Source: Aquabacterium sp. NJ1 (lineage in GTDB: Bacteria; Pseudomonadota; Gammaproteobacteria; Burkholderiales; Burkholderiaceae_C). From it: a stretch of 64,000 nucleotides of DNA. Below are positions 17,954 to 27,283 of this stretch, piece by piece (positions within the stretch are counted from its first letter, which is position 1; every line of letters starts with the position of its first letter). Location of the stretch: NCBI RefSeq assembly GCF_000768065.1, contig NZ_JRKM01000001.1:62001-126000 (forward strand). Reading direction: 5' to 3'. The position numbers were made by a program, and so were the translations under genes. A model generated the notes under the pieces. It was not told where the DNA came from and did not search any database. It saw only the letters and a program-made list of their open reading frames with translations.

Positions 17954-19093
17954 ATGAAGATATCTTTCACTCAAGCTGCACTGGCCATCATGGTCGCCGC
18001 AGTGCTTTCGCCGATCGCACACGCCCATGGCGACGAAGACCACGGGGATGCCAAGCCCAAGGCCGTTGCCGTCGTTGGCGTGGTGTCGTCATCGGATGTC
18101 AGCGCACCTCAGCGCCAGCCTGATGGGAGCCTGTGGGTGCCCAAGGCTGTGCAGCATCGATTGGGCATCCAGACGCTGCTGGCGCAGGTTCAAAGCCATG
18201 CCGTGGCCGTTGAGTTGAACGGCCGCGTGCTGGCTGACCCGAATGCGGGCGGCCGTGTCCAGGCCACACAAGGTGGTCGCATCGAGCCCGGTCCTCAGGG
18301 CTTGCCGGTGTTGGGCCAATCTGTGGTCAAAGGTCAGGTGCTCGCGTTTTTGCGTCCCGCCACCAGCAGTCTGGACCGGGGCAATCAGCAGTCCGCGCTG
18401 GCCGATTTGGAGGCGCAATACGCTGTGGCCGAGCGCAAGCTGGCCCGCTATGAACAACTGGAAGGCGCGGTGCCGCAAAAGGACATCGAGGCCGCTAGGT
18501 ATGAGCGCGATGCCCTCAAGAAGCGCCGCGCCGCCATCGGTGCCAGCGTGAGTGCCCCGGAGGCATTGTTGTCGCCCGTCAGTGGCACGGTGGTGTCATC
18601 CAGCGTGGTCATCGGCCAGGTGGTGGACGCCAAGGACGTGCTGTTTGAGGTGGTCAACCCCATACGCCTGGTGGTCGAGGCCTTGGCCTACGACGCGGCG
18701 CTCACCCAAGGGCTGAGCCAGGCCAGTGCCGCCATCCCTGGCGGGACGCTGGCCTTGCAGTTCATGGGCGGCGGGCGCCAGTTGCGCGATCAGGCCATGC
18801 CTTTGCTGTTTCGCGTGACCCAGGCCGATGCGCCCGTGGCCATCGGGCAGACGCTCAAGGTGACCGCCAAGACCGCACGGGCCGTGCAAGGCGTGGCCGT
18901 GCCGCAAGCCGCACTGAGCCGCAACGCTGCGGGTGACACGGTGGTCTGGCTGCACCAGACGCCTGAGCGCTTTGCCCCCAAGGTTGTGCGCACCCAGCCG
19001 CTGGATGCCCGCACCGTGGTGGTGACTTCGGGCCTGGGTGCGCACGATCGCATCGTGACCCAAGGTGCCAGCTTGCTGGCCCAAGTGCGCTGA
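17954..19093 (+). CDS. RND periplasmic adaptor (membrane fusion protein)
   Basis: About 379 residues. A signal peptide ends near SPIAHAHG, directly followed by a His/Asp/Glu segment GDEDHGD like that of the preceding gene product. The adaptor core shows the lipoyl/barrel-sandwich part (RVQATQGGRIEPGPQGLPV), a short coiled coil (SALADLEAQYAVAERKLARY) and beta-barrel sequences (LLSPVSGTVVSSSVVIGQVV). It links the inner-membrane pump to the channel. The ATG at 17954 gives the cleanest signal peptide; a TTG at 17939 overlapping the previous gene is also possible. Confidence 0.9.
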   Translation: MKISFTQAALAIMVAAVLSPIAHAHGDEDHGDAKPKAVAVVGVVSSSDVSAPQRQPDGSLWVPKAVQHRLGIQTLLAQVQSHAVAVELNGRVLADPNAGGRVQATQGGRIEPGPQGLPVLGQSVVKGQVLAFLRPATSSLDRGNQQSALADLEAQYAVAERKLARYEQLEGAVPQKDIEAARYERDALKKRRAAIGASVSAPEALLSPVSGTVVSSSVVIGQVVDAKDVLFEVVNPIRLVVEALAYDAALTQGLSQASAAIPGGTLALQFMGGGRQLRDQAMPLLFRVTQADAPVAIGQTLKVTAKTARAVQGVAVPQAALSRNAAGDTVVWLHQTPERFAPKVVRTQPLDARTVVVTSGLGAHDRIVTQGASLLAQVR

Positions 19094-19117
19094 GCGTCAA
19101 CACACCAAGGGAACACC

Positions 19118-22100
19118 GTGTTCGATTTCCTCATTCACAGCAGCCTCAAGCAGCGGCTGATCGTTCTGGTCGTCTCCATGCTCCTGGTGCTCTACGGGGT
19201 GCTGACCGTGCGTCAGATGCCCGTGGATGTTTTCCCGGACCTGAACAAACCCACCGTCACCCTGATGACCGAAGCCGGTGGCATGGCCCCTGAAGAGGTC
19301 GAGCAGTTGGTGACCTTGCCGGTCGAGTCCAGCATGAACGGCATGCCTGGGGTGACCCGGGTGCGTTCGGTCTCGGGCATTGGCCTGTCCGTGGTCAACG
19401 TCGAGTTCGACTGGGGCACCGACATCTACCGCAATCGCCAGCAGGTCAGCGAGCGGCTGAACCTGGTGCGTGACCAGTTGCCACCCGGCATCGTGCCGCA
19501 GTTGGGCCCGATCTCTTCCATCATGGGCGAGATCATGCTGATCGCCTTGCCCGCCGACCCGGCGCAAGTGAGCCCGATGCAGGTGCGCGAATACGCCGAC
19601 TGGGTGATGCGGCCCCGCTTGCTGACCATCCCTGGCGTGGCACAGGTCATCCCGATCGGTGGCGAGGTGCGGCAGTACCGGGTCGAGCTCAAGCCTGAGC
19701 AATTGATGGCCCTGGGCGTGGAGCGAGAAAAGCTGGCCACGGCCTTGCAGGACTTCGGCGCCAACACCAGTGGCGGCTTTCTGGAAGCCAACGGCCGCGA
19801 GTACCTGATCCGCCAGATCGGGCGAACCAGCCGCATCGAGGACCTGCAAAACCTGGTGGTGACAGTGCGCAACGGGCAGCCCATCCTGCTCAAACAACTG
19901 GCGGACGTCAAAGTGGCTGCGGCCACCAAGCGAGGCGATGCCAGCTACAACGGCAAGCCCGCCGTCATTCTTTCCGTGCAGAAGCAGCCCAGCGCCGATA
20001 GCGTGACCGTCACCCGGGCGGTGGAACAGGCCATGGGCGATCTGGCCAAAGCCCGCCCACATGGGCTGGCTACACCGCAGTTCCTGTTCAAGCAGGCGGA
20101 CTTCATCGAGCACTCGGTGAACAACGTCGAAGAGGCTTTGCGCGATGGCGCCATCCTGGTGGCCGTTGTGCTGTTCCTCTTCCTGCTCAATGTGCGCACC
20201 ACGGTGATCTCGCTGATGGCCATCCCGCTGTCTCTGCTGGTGACCGCGCTGGTGTTCCACTACATGGGCCTGTCGATCAACACCATGACCCTGGGAGGCT
20301 TGGCCATTGCGATTGGCGAGCTGGTGGACGACGCCGTGGTGGGTGTGGAGAACGTGCTGCGCCGCCTGAGGCTCAACCAGGCCTTGCCCACACCGCGCCC
20401 GGTGATCGAGGTCATCGCGCATGCCACGCTGGAGGTGCGCTCGGCCATCGTGTACGCCACGCTGATCATCGTGCTGGTGTTCGTGCCGCTGTTCGTTTTG
20501 CCTGGTATCGAAGGCCGGTTGTTCACGCCGCTGGGCATGGCCTACATCGTGTCCATCCTGGCCAGCATGATTGTGTCGGTCACGCTCACGCCCGTGATGG
20601 CTTACTACCTCTTGCCCAAGCTCAAGCTGGAGGGCCATGGCGACAGCCCCTTGGTGCGCTGGCTCAAGCGCGGCGACACCCGCTTGCTGAACTGGTCCTT
20701 CCAGCACAGCCGCGTGCTGCTGTCGATCGCAGCTGTGGCCGTGGTGCTGGCAGGCGCGTCCATGGCCTGGATGCCGCGTGCCTTCCTGCCACCGTTCAAC
20801 GAGGGCACGCTCACCGTCAGTTTGCTGCTTAACCCGGGCACCTCGTTGGCCGAGTCCAATCGCATTGGCACCATGGCCGAGCAGATCATGGCTGGCGTGC
20901 CGGAAGTGACACAGGTAGGCCGCCGCACAGGCCGAGCGGAGTTGGACGAGCACGCTGAAGGGGTGCACTCCTCCGAGATGGATGTGGACCTCAAGCCTTC
21001 AGCCCGTTCGCGGGAAGAAATCATCGCGGACCTGCGCACCCGCCTGGCGGTGTTACCCGCCGTCAGTAACGTGGGGCAACCCATCTCCCATCGCCTGGAC
21101 CACCTCCTGTCCGGCGTGCGCGCCCAGATTGCGCTGAAGATCTATGGTGATGACTTGGACACCTTGCGTGGCCTGGCGGGTGACATGCAGTCCCGGCTCA
21201 GTCGCATCCCAGGCATTACCGACCTGCAGATCGAAAAGCAGGTGCTGATCCCTCAGGTCAAGATTCGCATCGACTACGACCAGGCCGCGCGGCTGGGGGT
21301 GGCACCGGGTACCTTGCTGCGGTCCCTGCAGGAGATGATCGAGGGTGAGCGAATCACCCAGGTCGTGGAGGGCAACCGGCGCTTTGACCTGCTGGTGCGC
21401 TTGCCCGACAGCCAGCGCGGTGCGACCGACCTGGCCAACTTGCTGATCGAGACGCCCACCGGCCGGGTGCCACTGTCCCAACTGGCGCAGATCCAGGACG
21501 CCGACGGCCCCAACCAGATCAGCCGCGAGAACGCTCGCCGCCGCATCGTCATCTCGGCCAACACCGATGGCCGTGACTTGGCCGAGGTGGTCAAGGCCAT
21601 CCGTGCGGAGATCGCATCCAAGCCTTTGCCTGAAGGCTACTTCACGGCGCTGGAAGGGCAGTTTCAGGCCCAGGAGCAAGCGGCCCAGCTCATGGCGCTG
21701 CTGGCAGCCATCTCGCTGGTGCTGATCTTCATGGTGCTGTACAGCCGTTACCGCTCGGTGGTGCTCACGGCCATCATCATGGGCAACATCCCACTGGCCC
21801 TGGTGGGCAGCGTGGTGGCTTTGTGGATCTCGGGGCAGGCCCTGTCAGTGGCGGCCCTGGTGGGCTTCATCACGCTGACCGGCATTGCCACACGCAACGG
21901 CATCCTCAAGATCAGTCACTACATCAACCTGTGCGCGCTGGAGGGCGAGCAGTTCGGTCAACCCATGATCGTGCGCGGCTCATTGGAGCGCCTCACGCCC
22001 GTGTTGATGACAGCCCTGGTGGCGGCGTTCGCGCTGGTGCCGCTGCTGATGTCGGCCAACGCACCCGGCAAGGAGGTGCTGCACCCCGTGGCCGTGGTGA

Positions 22101-22222
22101 TCTTTGGCGGGCTGATCAGCTCGACCGTGCTGGACACCGTGCTCACCCCCTTGATGTTTTGGCTCTGGGGGCGCAAACCCCTGGCGCACCTGCTGAGCGC
22201 CCACTCGGGCGAGAGCTACTGA
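19118..22222 (+). CDS. Heavy-metal RND efflux pump, HME5-like class
   Basis: A 1034-residue inner-membrane proton-driven pump with 12 expected membrane helices and two large periplasmic loops. The helix-4 signature near residue 400 reads AIGELVDDAVVGVEN. It differs from CzcA (DFG..VDGAV) and CusA ([10 protein letters not shown]) and is closest, from memory, to the poorly understood HME5 group. The substrate is therefore uncertain. The gene completes a channel/accessory/adaptor/pump operon divergent from a copper-type sensor, which suggests a monovalent metal or a metal-stress response. No frameshift is seen and the length is normal. Confidence 0.93.
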   Translation: MFDFLIHSSLKQRLIVLVVSMLLVLYGVLTVRQMPVDVFPDLNKPTVTLMTEAGGMAPEEVEQLVTLPVESSMNGMPGVTRVRSVSGIGLSVVNVEFDWGTDIYRNRQQVSERLNLVRDQLPPGIVPQLGPISSIMGEIMLIALPADPAQVSPMQVREYADWVMRPRLLTIPGVAQVIPIGGEVRQYRVELKPEQLMALGVEREKLATALQDFGANTSGGFLEANGREYLIRQIGRTSRIEDLQNLVVTVRNGQPILLKQLADVKVAAATKRGDASYNGKPAVILSVQKQPSADSVTVTRAVEQAMGDLAKARPHGLATPQFLFKQADFIEHSVNNVEEALRDGAILVAVVLFLFLLNVRTTVISLMAIPLSLLVTALVFHYMGLSINTMTLGGLAIAIGELVDDAVVGVENVLRRLRLNQALPTPRPVIEVIAHATLEVRSAIVYATLIIVLVFVPLFVLPGIEGRLFTPLGMAYIVSILASMIVSVTLTPVMAYYLLPKLKLEGHGDSPLVRWLKRGDTRLLNWSFQHSRVLLSIAAVAVVLAGASMAWMPRAFLPPFNEGTLTVSLLLNPGTSLAESNRIGTMAEQIMAGVPEVTQVGRRTGRAELDEHAEGVHSSEMDVDLKPSARSREEIIADLRTRLAVLPAVSNVGQPISHRLDHLLSGVRAQIALKIYGDDLDTLRGLAGDMQSRLSRIPGITDLQIEKQVLIPQVKIRIDYDQAARLGVAPGTLLRSLQEMIEGERITQVVEGNRRFDLLVRLPDSQRGATDLANLLIETPTGRVPLSQLAQIQDADGPNQISRENARRRIVISANTDGRDLAEVVKAIRAEIASKPLPEGYFTALEGQFQAQEQAAQLMALLAAISLVLIFMVLYSRYRSVVLTAIIMGNIPLALVGSVVALWISGQALSVAALVGFITLTGIATRNGILKISHYINLCALEGEQFGQPMIVRGSLERLTPVLMTALVAAFALVPLLMSANAPGKEVLHPVAVVIFGGLISSTVLDTVLTPLMFWLWGRKPLAHLLSAHSGESY

Positions 22223-22268
22223 CCGCGTTGAGGGCAACGCACTTTTGACCATGCACAGAAGGAAACTC

Positions 22269-22727
22269 ATGATGAAAGCGATCAAAACCTTGACCCTGGC
22301 CTCGGGCTTGGCCTTGGGCCTTGCATTGGCCCCGTTGGCCCATGCGCACGACGATGCGTACCTGGACACGCTGACGGCGCCACATGGTGGCCAGTTGCGC
22401 ATGGCAGGTAGCAGCCACTACGAGCTCGTGGTCGTCAAAGACAGCAAAGCGGCCAAAGACAACACCATCGTGGTCTACGTGACCGACCATGCTGGAACCA
22501 AAATCCCGACCGCTGGTGCGTCTGGCTCGGTCACGCTGCTGTCAGGCAAAACCAAGGTCAGCGCTGCGCTGGCGCCCGATGGCGACAACAAGCTGACGGG
22601 GCACGCGGTGTATGCCTCGCAGCCAGACTTGAAGGCTGTGGTCAAGATCAAGCTGGCCGGGCAAGACGAGCAGCAGGCGCGCTTCACGCCTTTGGCCCCT
22701 CGCGCTGACGATCACCATAACCATTGA
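22269..22727 (+). CDS. Small periplasmic protein of the RND operon, 152 aa
   Basis: It has a signal peptide ending near APLAHAHDD, then a beta-rich domain with APHGGQLRMAGSSHYELVV and YVTDHAGTKIPTAGASGSVTL, and a C-terminal ADDHHNH. The His residues at both ends suggest metal binding. The fold may resemble the Ig-like domain of the 17362-17949 product. The family is not named. The ATG at 22269 follows AAGGAAAC. It lies 46 bp after the pump gene and is probably cotranscribed as a periplasmic metal buffer. Confidence 0.82.
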   Translation: MMKAIKTLTLASGLALGLALAPLAHAHDDAYLDTLTAPHGGQLRMAGSSHYELVVVKDSKAAKDNTIVVYVTDHAGTKIPTAGASGSVTLLSGKTKVSAALAPDGDNKLTGHAVYASQPDLKAVVKIKLAGQDEQQARFTPLAPRADDHHNH

Positions 22728-22768
22728 TGCAAATCAATTTGCGAACTGCCTACTTGCGCGGATCTCGC

Positions 22769-22790
22769 AACATGACGAAATCGTAATGTT
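22769..22790. promoter_or_regulatory. Predicted CusR/CopR operator, copy 2
   Basis: A 22-bp inverted repeat AACATGAC-N6-GTAATGTT lies upstream of the Met/His-rich gene at 22912. It shares 17 of 22 positions with the copy at 16040-16061. A small GC-rich inverted repeat (CCACCG/CGGTGG, 22799-22817) lies just downstream. It probably drives the second transcript of the regulon. Confidence 0.78.
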
Positions 22791-22911
22791 GCGGTAATCC
22801 ACCGGACGGTGCGGTGGCCTAAGCTGTTGCCCAGCACCCGAAGCATGTGAAGCGACATAGAGGATTCTCCCAAATCCATACTTTTGCAGGCTGACGAACA
22901 AGGAGCATGAC

Positions 22912-23367
22912 ATGCACACCCCCACGAAACTGATTTCCTCCCTGATGCTGGCTTTGGTCGCCATTGGTAACGCTTCGGCCCAAACCAAAGAAGAGGACCA
23001 CAAGGCCCACCATCCCCAGGCTGCGGCCTCAGCAGTTGCACCGGTGCCATCCGCCGACATGGCCTCCAAGCCAGCCGGGATGGGCGGCATGGAGGGCATG
23101 CACGAGATGCACGACAAGCATCAAAAGGAGATGAAGAAGATCCACGGCACCAAGGACCCCGCCAAACGCCAGAAGCTCATGGACAAGCACATGAAAGAGA
23201 TGCATGAGCACATGGACAAAAACGGCGGCATGGACAAGAGCGGCAATATGGGAATGATGGGCGCTCAAGGCATGGGAGCTTCTGCTCCTGGTGGCGACAT
23301 GAAGCCGGGCATGGGCATGGGCTCCAAGATGGGTGCCAAGCCGATGCAGGACGCTGCAAGCAAGTAA
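22912..23367 (+). CDS. Met/His-rich periplasmic copper/silver-binding-type protein
   Basis: A 151-residue protein with a signal peptide ending near GNASAQ. The mature part is very rich in Met and His: GMGGMEGMHEMHDKHQKEM, then DPAKRQKLMDKHMKEMHEHM and a Gly/Met tail (MGMGSKMGAK). Such composition is typical of periplasmic Cu(I)/Ag(I) sponges. The DPxxRQ..M..H block recurs in the product of 50184-50732. It is the first gene behind operator copy 2, with an AAGGAG ribosome-binding site. Confidence 0.85.
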   Translation: MHTPTKLISSLMLALVAIGNASAQTKEEDHKAHHPQAAASAVAPVPSADMASKPAGMGGMEGMHEMHDKHQKEMKKIHGTKDPAKRQKLMDKHMKEMHEHMDKNGGMDKSGNMGMMGAQGMGASAPGGDMKPGMGMGSKMGAKPMQDAASK

Positions 23368-23450
23368 GGCCGACGCGGCGTTGTGGTGGGGTGCCCGCCG
23401 CAACGTCTTCGCTTGTGCGCCCGTCAACCATCTGAACATCAGGAGTCGCT

Positions 23451-23723
23451 ATGGACCATCAGCATGAACACGGCACGGGGCCTGAAGGCTCATCCGCATC
23501 GTTCTTCAAGAGCCCCGTGGGTGTCGCCGTGGCGATGCTGGCCTTGATCGCCGCTTTCTATGTCCTGCGTGAACACTGGCAACACGTGGCCGGTAGTTGG
23601 CCCTATCTGCTGCTGTTGGCATGCCCATTGATGCACGTCTTCCATGGACATGGCGGACATGGCGGGCACCACCACCACGAGCCAGGCAGTGCCCCGTCAG
23701 ATCCAAACAAAAAAAATTGGTGA
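23451..23723 (+). CDS. DUF2933 small membrane protein, copy 1
   Basis: A 90-residue protein with a His-containing N-terminus, two membrane helices (near 21-40 and 50-63) and the conserved PYLLLLACPLMHVF followed by a His/Gly tail (GHGGHGGHHHHE). DUF2933 proteins recur in copper-resistance clusters; their role is unknown but the CPLMH motif and His tail suggest metal handling. A paralogue follows immediately, with the stop and next start only 5 bp apart. Confidence 0.88.
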   Translation: MDHQHEHGTGPEGSSASFFKSPVGVAVAMLALIAAFYVLREHWQHVAGSWPYLLLLACPLMHVFHGHGGHGGHHHHEPGSAPSDPNKKNW

Positions 23724-23728
23724 GCCCC

Positions 23729-24016
23729 ATGGACCATCAACACGACCAGCAGCACGACTGCGAACCAGCCTCATTTTGGCGTTCACGCTATGGCGTGGGC
23801 TTGATCGTTCTGGGCAGTGTGGCGGGCTACTTCTTGTGGACCGAGCACCGCGCCCATCTGGCCGGTGCGCTGCCATTTGTGTTGCTGTTGGCTTGCCCCT
23901 TGATGCATGTGTTCATGCACCACGGACACGGTCATGGCCAACACGGCCCACATCAGCATGGCAGCACAGGTGAGCAAAACGATTCACCAGCGCCCAAAAC
24001 TGGAGATCGGCCATGA
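23729..24016 (+). CDS. DUF2933 small membrane protein, copy 2
   Basis: A 95-residue paralogue of the preceding gene product, sharing the MDHQH start, two membrane helices, PFVLLLACPLMHVF and a His/Gly tail (HHGHGHGQHGPHQHG). The ATG at 23729 follows GGTGAG and was preferred over a longer upstream frame that overlaps copy 1. The gene overlaps the methyltransferase-like gene by 4 bp. It probably arose by tandem duplication followed by divergence of the tail. Confidence 0.87.
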   Translation: MDHQHDQQHDCEPASFWRSRYGVGLIVLGSVAGYFLWTEHRAHLAGALPFVLLLACPLMHVFMHHGHGHGQHGPHQHGSTGEQNDSPAPKTGDRP

Positions 24017-24663
24017 CGCATGACAACATGCCCGCTTACGGCCTGTGGGGGCTGGTGGCCCTCAATTCGGCCATCTTCATCGCCTTTGCCTTCAGCTTCT
24101 TCAAGCCGCAAACCACGAGGGATTGGCGCAGCTTCAGCGCGTTCTCGGCCTTCATCGTCGCCTTGTTTGTCGAGATGTATGGCTTTCCCCTGACCATCTA
24201 TCTGCTGTCGGGGTGGTTGCAGGCGCGCTATCCCAAAGTCAACTTGCTGTCGCATGACGCGGGTCACCTGTGGTGGACGCTCACCGGTCAACATGGAGAT
24301 CCCCACACAGACGGGGTTCACATGTTGAGCCTGGTCTTCATCGGCGGCGGCTTCTGGTTGCTGTCGGCCGCTTGGCGGGTGCTCTACCACGCACAGCGCC
24401 GTGGCTCGATGGCCAGCACAGGCCCTTACGGGCGCATCAGGCATCCGCAATACGTTGCTTTCGAGCTGATCATGTTTGGCTTCCTGCTTCAGTGGCCTAC
24501 CGTACTGACCGTGCTGATGTTCCCGGTACTCACTGTGATGTACGTGCGCCTGTCTCTGACGGAGGAGAAGGACTCCGAACGCGCTTTTGGCTCGACCTGG
24601 CGCGACTATGCGGCGGTTACACCGCGCTTCCTGCCTCGCCTGCGCAGCCGCCTCGTAGGCTGA
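24013..24663 (+). CDS. ICMT/PEMT-like membrane methyltransferase
   Basis: A 216-residue integral membrane protein with about five hydrophobic helices. The C-terminal part carries the isoprenylcysteine-methyltransferase-like signature: TGPYGRIRHPQYVAFELIMF, then EEKDSERAFGSTWRDYAAVTP. The Arg-His-Pro and Glu-Glu pairs are those used to bind S-adenosylmethionine in this superfamily. The physiological substrate in metal-resistance operons is unknown. It sits between the DUF2933 pair and the P-type ATPase in one run of genes. Confidence 0.88.
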   Translation: MTHDNMPAYGLWGLVALNSAIFIAFAFSFFKPQTTRDWRSFSAFSAFIVALFVEMYGFPLTIYLLSGWLQARYPKVNLLSHDAGHLWWTLTGQHGDPHTDGVHMLSLVFIGGGFWLLSAAWRVLYHAQRRGSMASTGPYGRIRHPQYVAFELIMFGFLLQWPTVLTVLMFPVLTVMYVRLSLTEEKDSERAFGSTWRDYAAVTPRFLPRLRSRLVG

Positions 24664-24690
24664 TCAACAACAAGAAGAACTGGAATCACG

Positions 24691-27276
24691 ATGACGTCCG
24701 AGCAACCCACCAGCAAAGAGCCCTCCGATCCCCATGCACACCATCACCACGGGGGGGACGCGGCTCACGGCCACGAGGGCCATCAACATGGTGAGCACGG
24801 TGAGCATCAGCACGGATCGGCGCACGAAGGCTGCGATCACGATCACGCTGCTGTGGCATCGGTTGCACCTGCGACGGCAAATCAGGCGTTGACCGATCCG
24901 GTGTGCGGCATGTCCGTCACGACGGCCTCACCGCACAAGCAGGAATACGCGGGCAGACCGTATTACTTTTGCAGCAGCAACTGCCTGGGTAAATTCAGCA
25001 AAGAGCCGCAGCGGTACATTGAGCCAAAGCCGAGTTCTGCGCAAGGCCATGCGCACCACCATGCGCCAACTGCGCCAGGTGCGCCGAGTGGCCCCGTCAC
25101 CGCTGTAGCACCAGGCACGGTCTACACCTGCCCGATGCATCCCCAGATCCGCCAGGATCACCCCGGCAATTGCCCGATCTGTGGCATGAACCTGGAGCCC
25201 TTGCTGCCGACCGTGGGTGAAGAAGACAACCCCGAGTTGCGCTCGATGACGCAGCGCTTCTGGTTCTCGATGGTCTTGACCGTGCCTTTGCTGATGATGG
25301 CGATGCACGAGTTCTTCCCGTTTAATTTGGCTGCCTGGGTTGACGAGGTGGTCGATGGCTTGGCGACGCAGTTGGGCTGGCCGCACTTGCTCAAGGTCAG
25401 TTGGTCTCAATGTGTGCAAGCCTTGCTGGCCACACCTGTGGTGCTGTGGGCCGGTTGGCCCTTCTTTGCACGTGGTTGGCGCTCGTTCGTCACGTGGCAG
25501 CTCAACATGTTCAGCCTGATTGCGATTGGCATCGGGGCGGCCTACCTGTTCAGCGTCTATGCCATCTTGTTGCCCGAGTCGTTGCCTCAAGCCTTTTTGA
25601 CCGAGCACGGCCTGCCGCTGTACTTTGAGGCTGCGGCTGTGATCGTGACCCTGGTCCTGCTGGGGCAGGTGCTGGAGTTGCGCGCTCGCTCGCGCACCAA
25701 CTCCGCCATCAAGGATCTGCTGGGTCTGGCGGCCAACACGGCCATCCGCATCGGTGCAGATGGCGTGGAGGCCGAGGTGCCGCTGGAGCAAGTGGTGGTG
25801 GGTGACACCCTGCGGGTCAAGCCGGGTAGCAAGGTGCCGGTGGACGGGGTGGTGCTGGATGGCAAGTCCAGCATCGACGAGTCCATGATCACGGGCGAGC
25901 CCATTCCTGCCGAGAAGGTGCCGGGCAGCAAGGTCACGGGGGCCACGGTCAACCAGACTGGCTCGTTCACCATGCGGGCCGAGCGTGTCGGGTCTGAGAC
26001 GCTGCTGGCCCGCATCGTTCAGATGGTGGCCGAAGCGGGGCGTTCACGTGCGCCCATCCAGAAGCTGGCCGATCAGGTCTCTGGCTGGTTTGTGCTGTCG
26101 GTGCTGGCCATTGCCCTGGTGGCCGCGCTGGTCTGGGCGGCATTCGGGCCTGCTCCTGCGCTGGCCAACGCGCTGCTGGTCGCTGTTTCGGTGTTGATCA
26201 TTGCCTGCCCCTGTGCGCTGGGTCTGGCCACGCCCGTGTCCATCATCGTGGGTGTGGGGCGCGGGGCCAAAGAAGGCGTGCTCATCAAGGATGCCGAAGC
26301 CCTGGAGTTGATGGAAAAGGTCGATACCCTGGTGGTAGACAAGACTGGCACGCTCACCGAGGGCAAGCCCACGGTACAGACCGTGGTGGCCGCCGACGGG
26401 TTTGACAAACAGCAGGTGCTGGCCTGGGCTGCGAGCCTGGAAAAGCTCAGCGAACATCCCCTGGCCACCGCCATCGTGGGCCGCGCTCAAACCGATGGCG
26501 TGACGCTGTCGGCTGTGTCCGGCTTTGATGCGGTGACGGGGCAGGGCGTGCGCGGCGTCATTGACGGCCAAACCGTGTTGCTGGGCAACGCACGCTTGCT
26601 CGCATCCGCGCAGGTTGACACCTCGTCGGTTGACAGGGATGTGGAAGCCTTGCGCCTGCAAGGTCAGACCGTGATGTACCTGGCGGCAGGATCGAAGCTG
26701 GCGGGCTATGTGGGTGTGGCCGACGCCATCAAGGCGTCCACGGCGGAAGCGATTGCCATGCTCAAGGCCTCAGGCGTTCGCATTGTCATGCTCACGGGCG
26801 ACAACCCAGTGACGGCCGCCGCCGTGGGCAAGCTCCTGGGGCTGGACGACGTCAAGGCGGGTGTGATGCCCGAAGACAAGTACAAGCACGTCAAGGCCTT
26901 GCAGGATCAAGGGCGCATTGTGGCCATGGCGGGCGATGGTGTGAACGACGCGCCTGCGCTGGCCCAGGCCAATGTCGGCATCGCCATGGGCACTGGCACC
27001 GATGTGGCCATGAGCAGCGCACGCATCGTGCTGGTCAAGGGCGACTTGCGCGGCATCGCCAAGGCGCGTGAATTGAGCCAGGCCACCATGCGCAACATCC
27101 GCCAGAACCTGTTCTTTGCCTTCATCTACAACTTCTTGGGCGTGCCGCTGGCCGCTGGCGTGCTGTATCCCTTCCTGGGCATCTTGCTCAGTCCCATCGT
27201 GGCCAGCGCGGCGATGGCACTGAGTTCGGTCTCTGTGATTGGCAATGCGCTTCGCCTGCGTTCGGCCAAGGTGTGA
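24691..27276 (+). CDS. P1B-type Cu/Ag-exporting ATPase with YHS and metal-binding domains
   Basis: An 861-residue ATPase. Residues 15-50 are His-rich. A YHS domain (DPVCGMSV ... [13 protein letters not shown]) lies near 68-108, and a heavy-metal-binding domain (YTCPMHPQI ... [11 protein letters not shown]) near 144-172. The core has the membrane CPC motif (IACPCALG, near 506), the phosphorylation site DKTGT (near 550), HP (SEHPLA) and [13 protein letters not shown] with these N-terminal domains is typical of CopA/SilP-type Cu(I)/Ag(I) exporters of Gram-negative bacteria. No classical CxxC HMA domain is present. It likely removes cytoplasmic metal to the periplasm for RND export. Confidence 0.95.
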   Translation: MTSEQPTSKEPSDPHAHHHHGGDAAHGHEGHQHGEHGEHQHGSAHEGCDHDHAAVASVAPATANQALTDPVCGMSVTTASPHKQEYAGRPYYFCSSNCLGKFSKEPQRYIEPKPSSAQGHAHHHAPTAPGAPSGPVTAVAPGTVYTCPMHPQIRQDHPGNCPICGMNLEPLLPTVGEEDNPELRSMTQRFWFSMVLTVPLLMMAMHEFFPFNLAAWVDEVVDGLATQLGWPHLLKVSWSQCVQALLATPVVLWAGWPFFARGWRSFVTWQLNMFSLIAIGIGAAYLFSVYAILLPESLPQAFLTEHGLPLYFEAAAVIVTLVLLGQVLELRARSRTNSAIKDLLGLAANTAIRIGADGVEAEVPLEQVVVGDTLRVKPGSKVPVDGVVLDGKSSIDESMITGEPIPAEKVPGSKVTGATVNQTGSFTMRAERVGSETLLARIVQMVAEAGRSRAPIQKLADQVSGWFVLSVLAIALVAALVWAAFGPAPALANALLVAVSVLIIACPCALGLATPVSIIVGVGRGAKEGVLIKDAEALELMEKVDTLVVDKTGTLTEGKPTVQTVVAADGFDKQQVLAWAASLEKLSEHPLATAIVGRAQTDGVTLSAVSGFDAVTGQGVRGVIDGQTVLLGNARLLASAQVDTSSVDRDVEALRLQGQTVMYLAAGSKLAGYVGVADAIKASTAEAIAMLKASGVRIVMLTGDNPVTAAAVGKLLGLDDVKAGVMPEDKYKHVKALQDQGRIVAMAGDGVNDAPALAQANVGIAMGTGTDVAMSSARIVLVKGDLRGIAKARELSQATMRNIRQNLFFAFIYNFLGVPLAAGVLYPFLGILLSPIVASAAMALSSVSVIGNALRLRSAKV

Positions 27277-27283
27277 GACGCTG

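Noticed and set aside
19097..20968. A 623-codon open frame antisense to the first RND pump gene
   Set aside because: Shadow composition, no recognisable domain, no ribosome-binding site.
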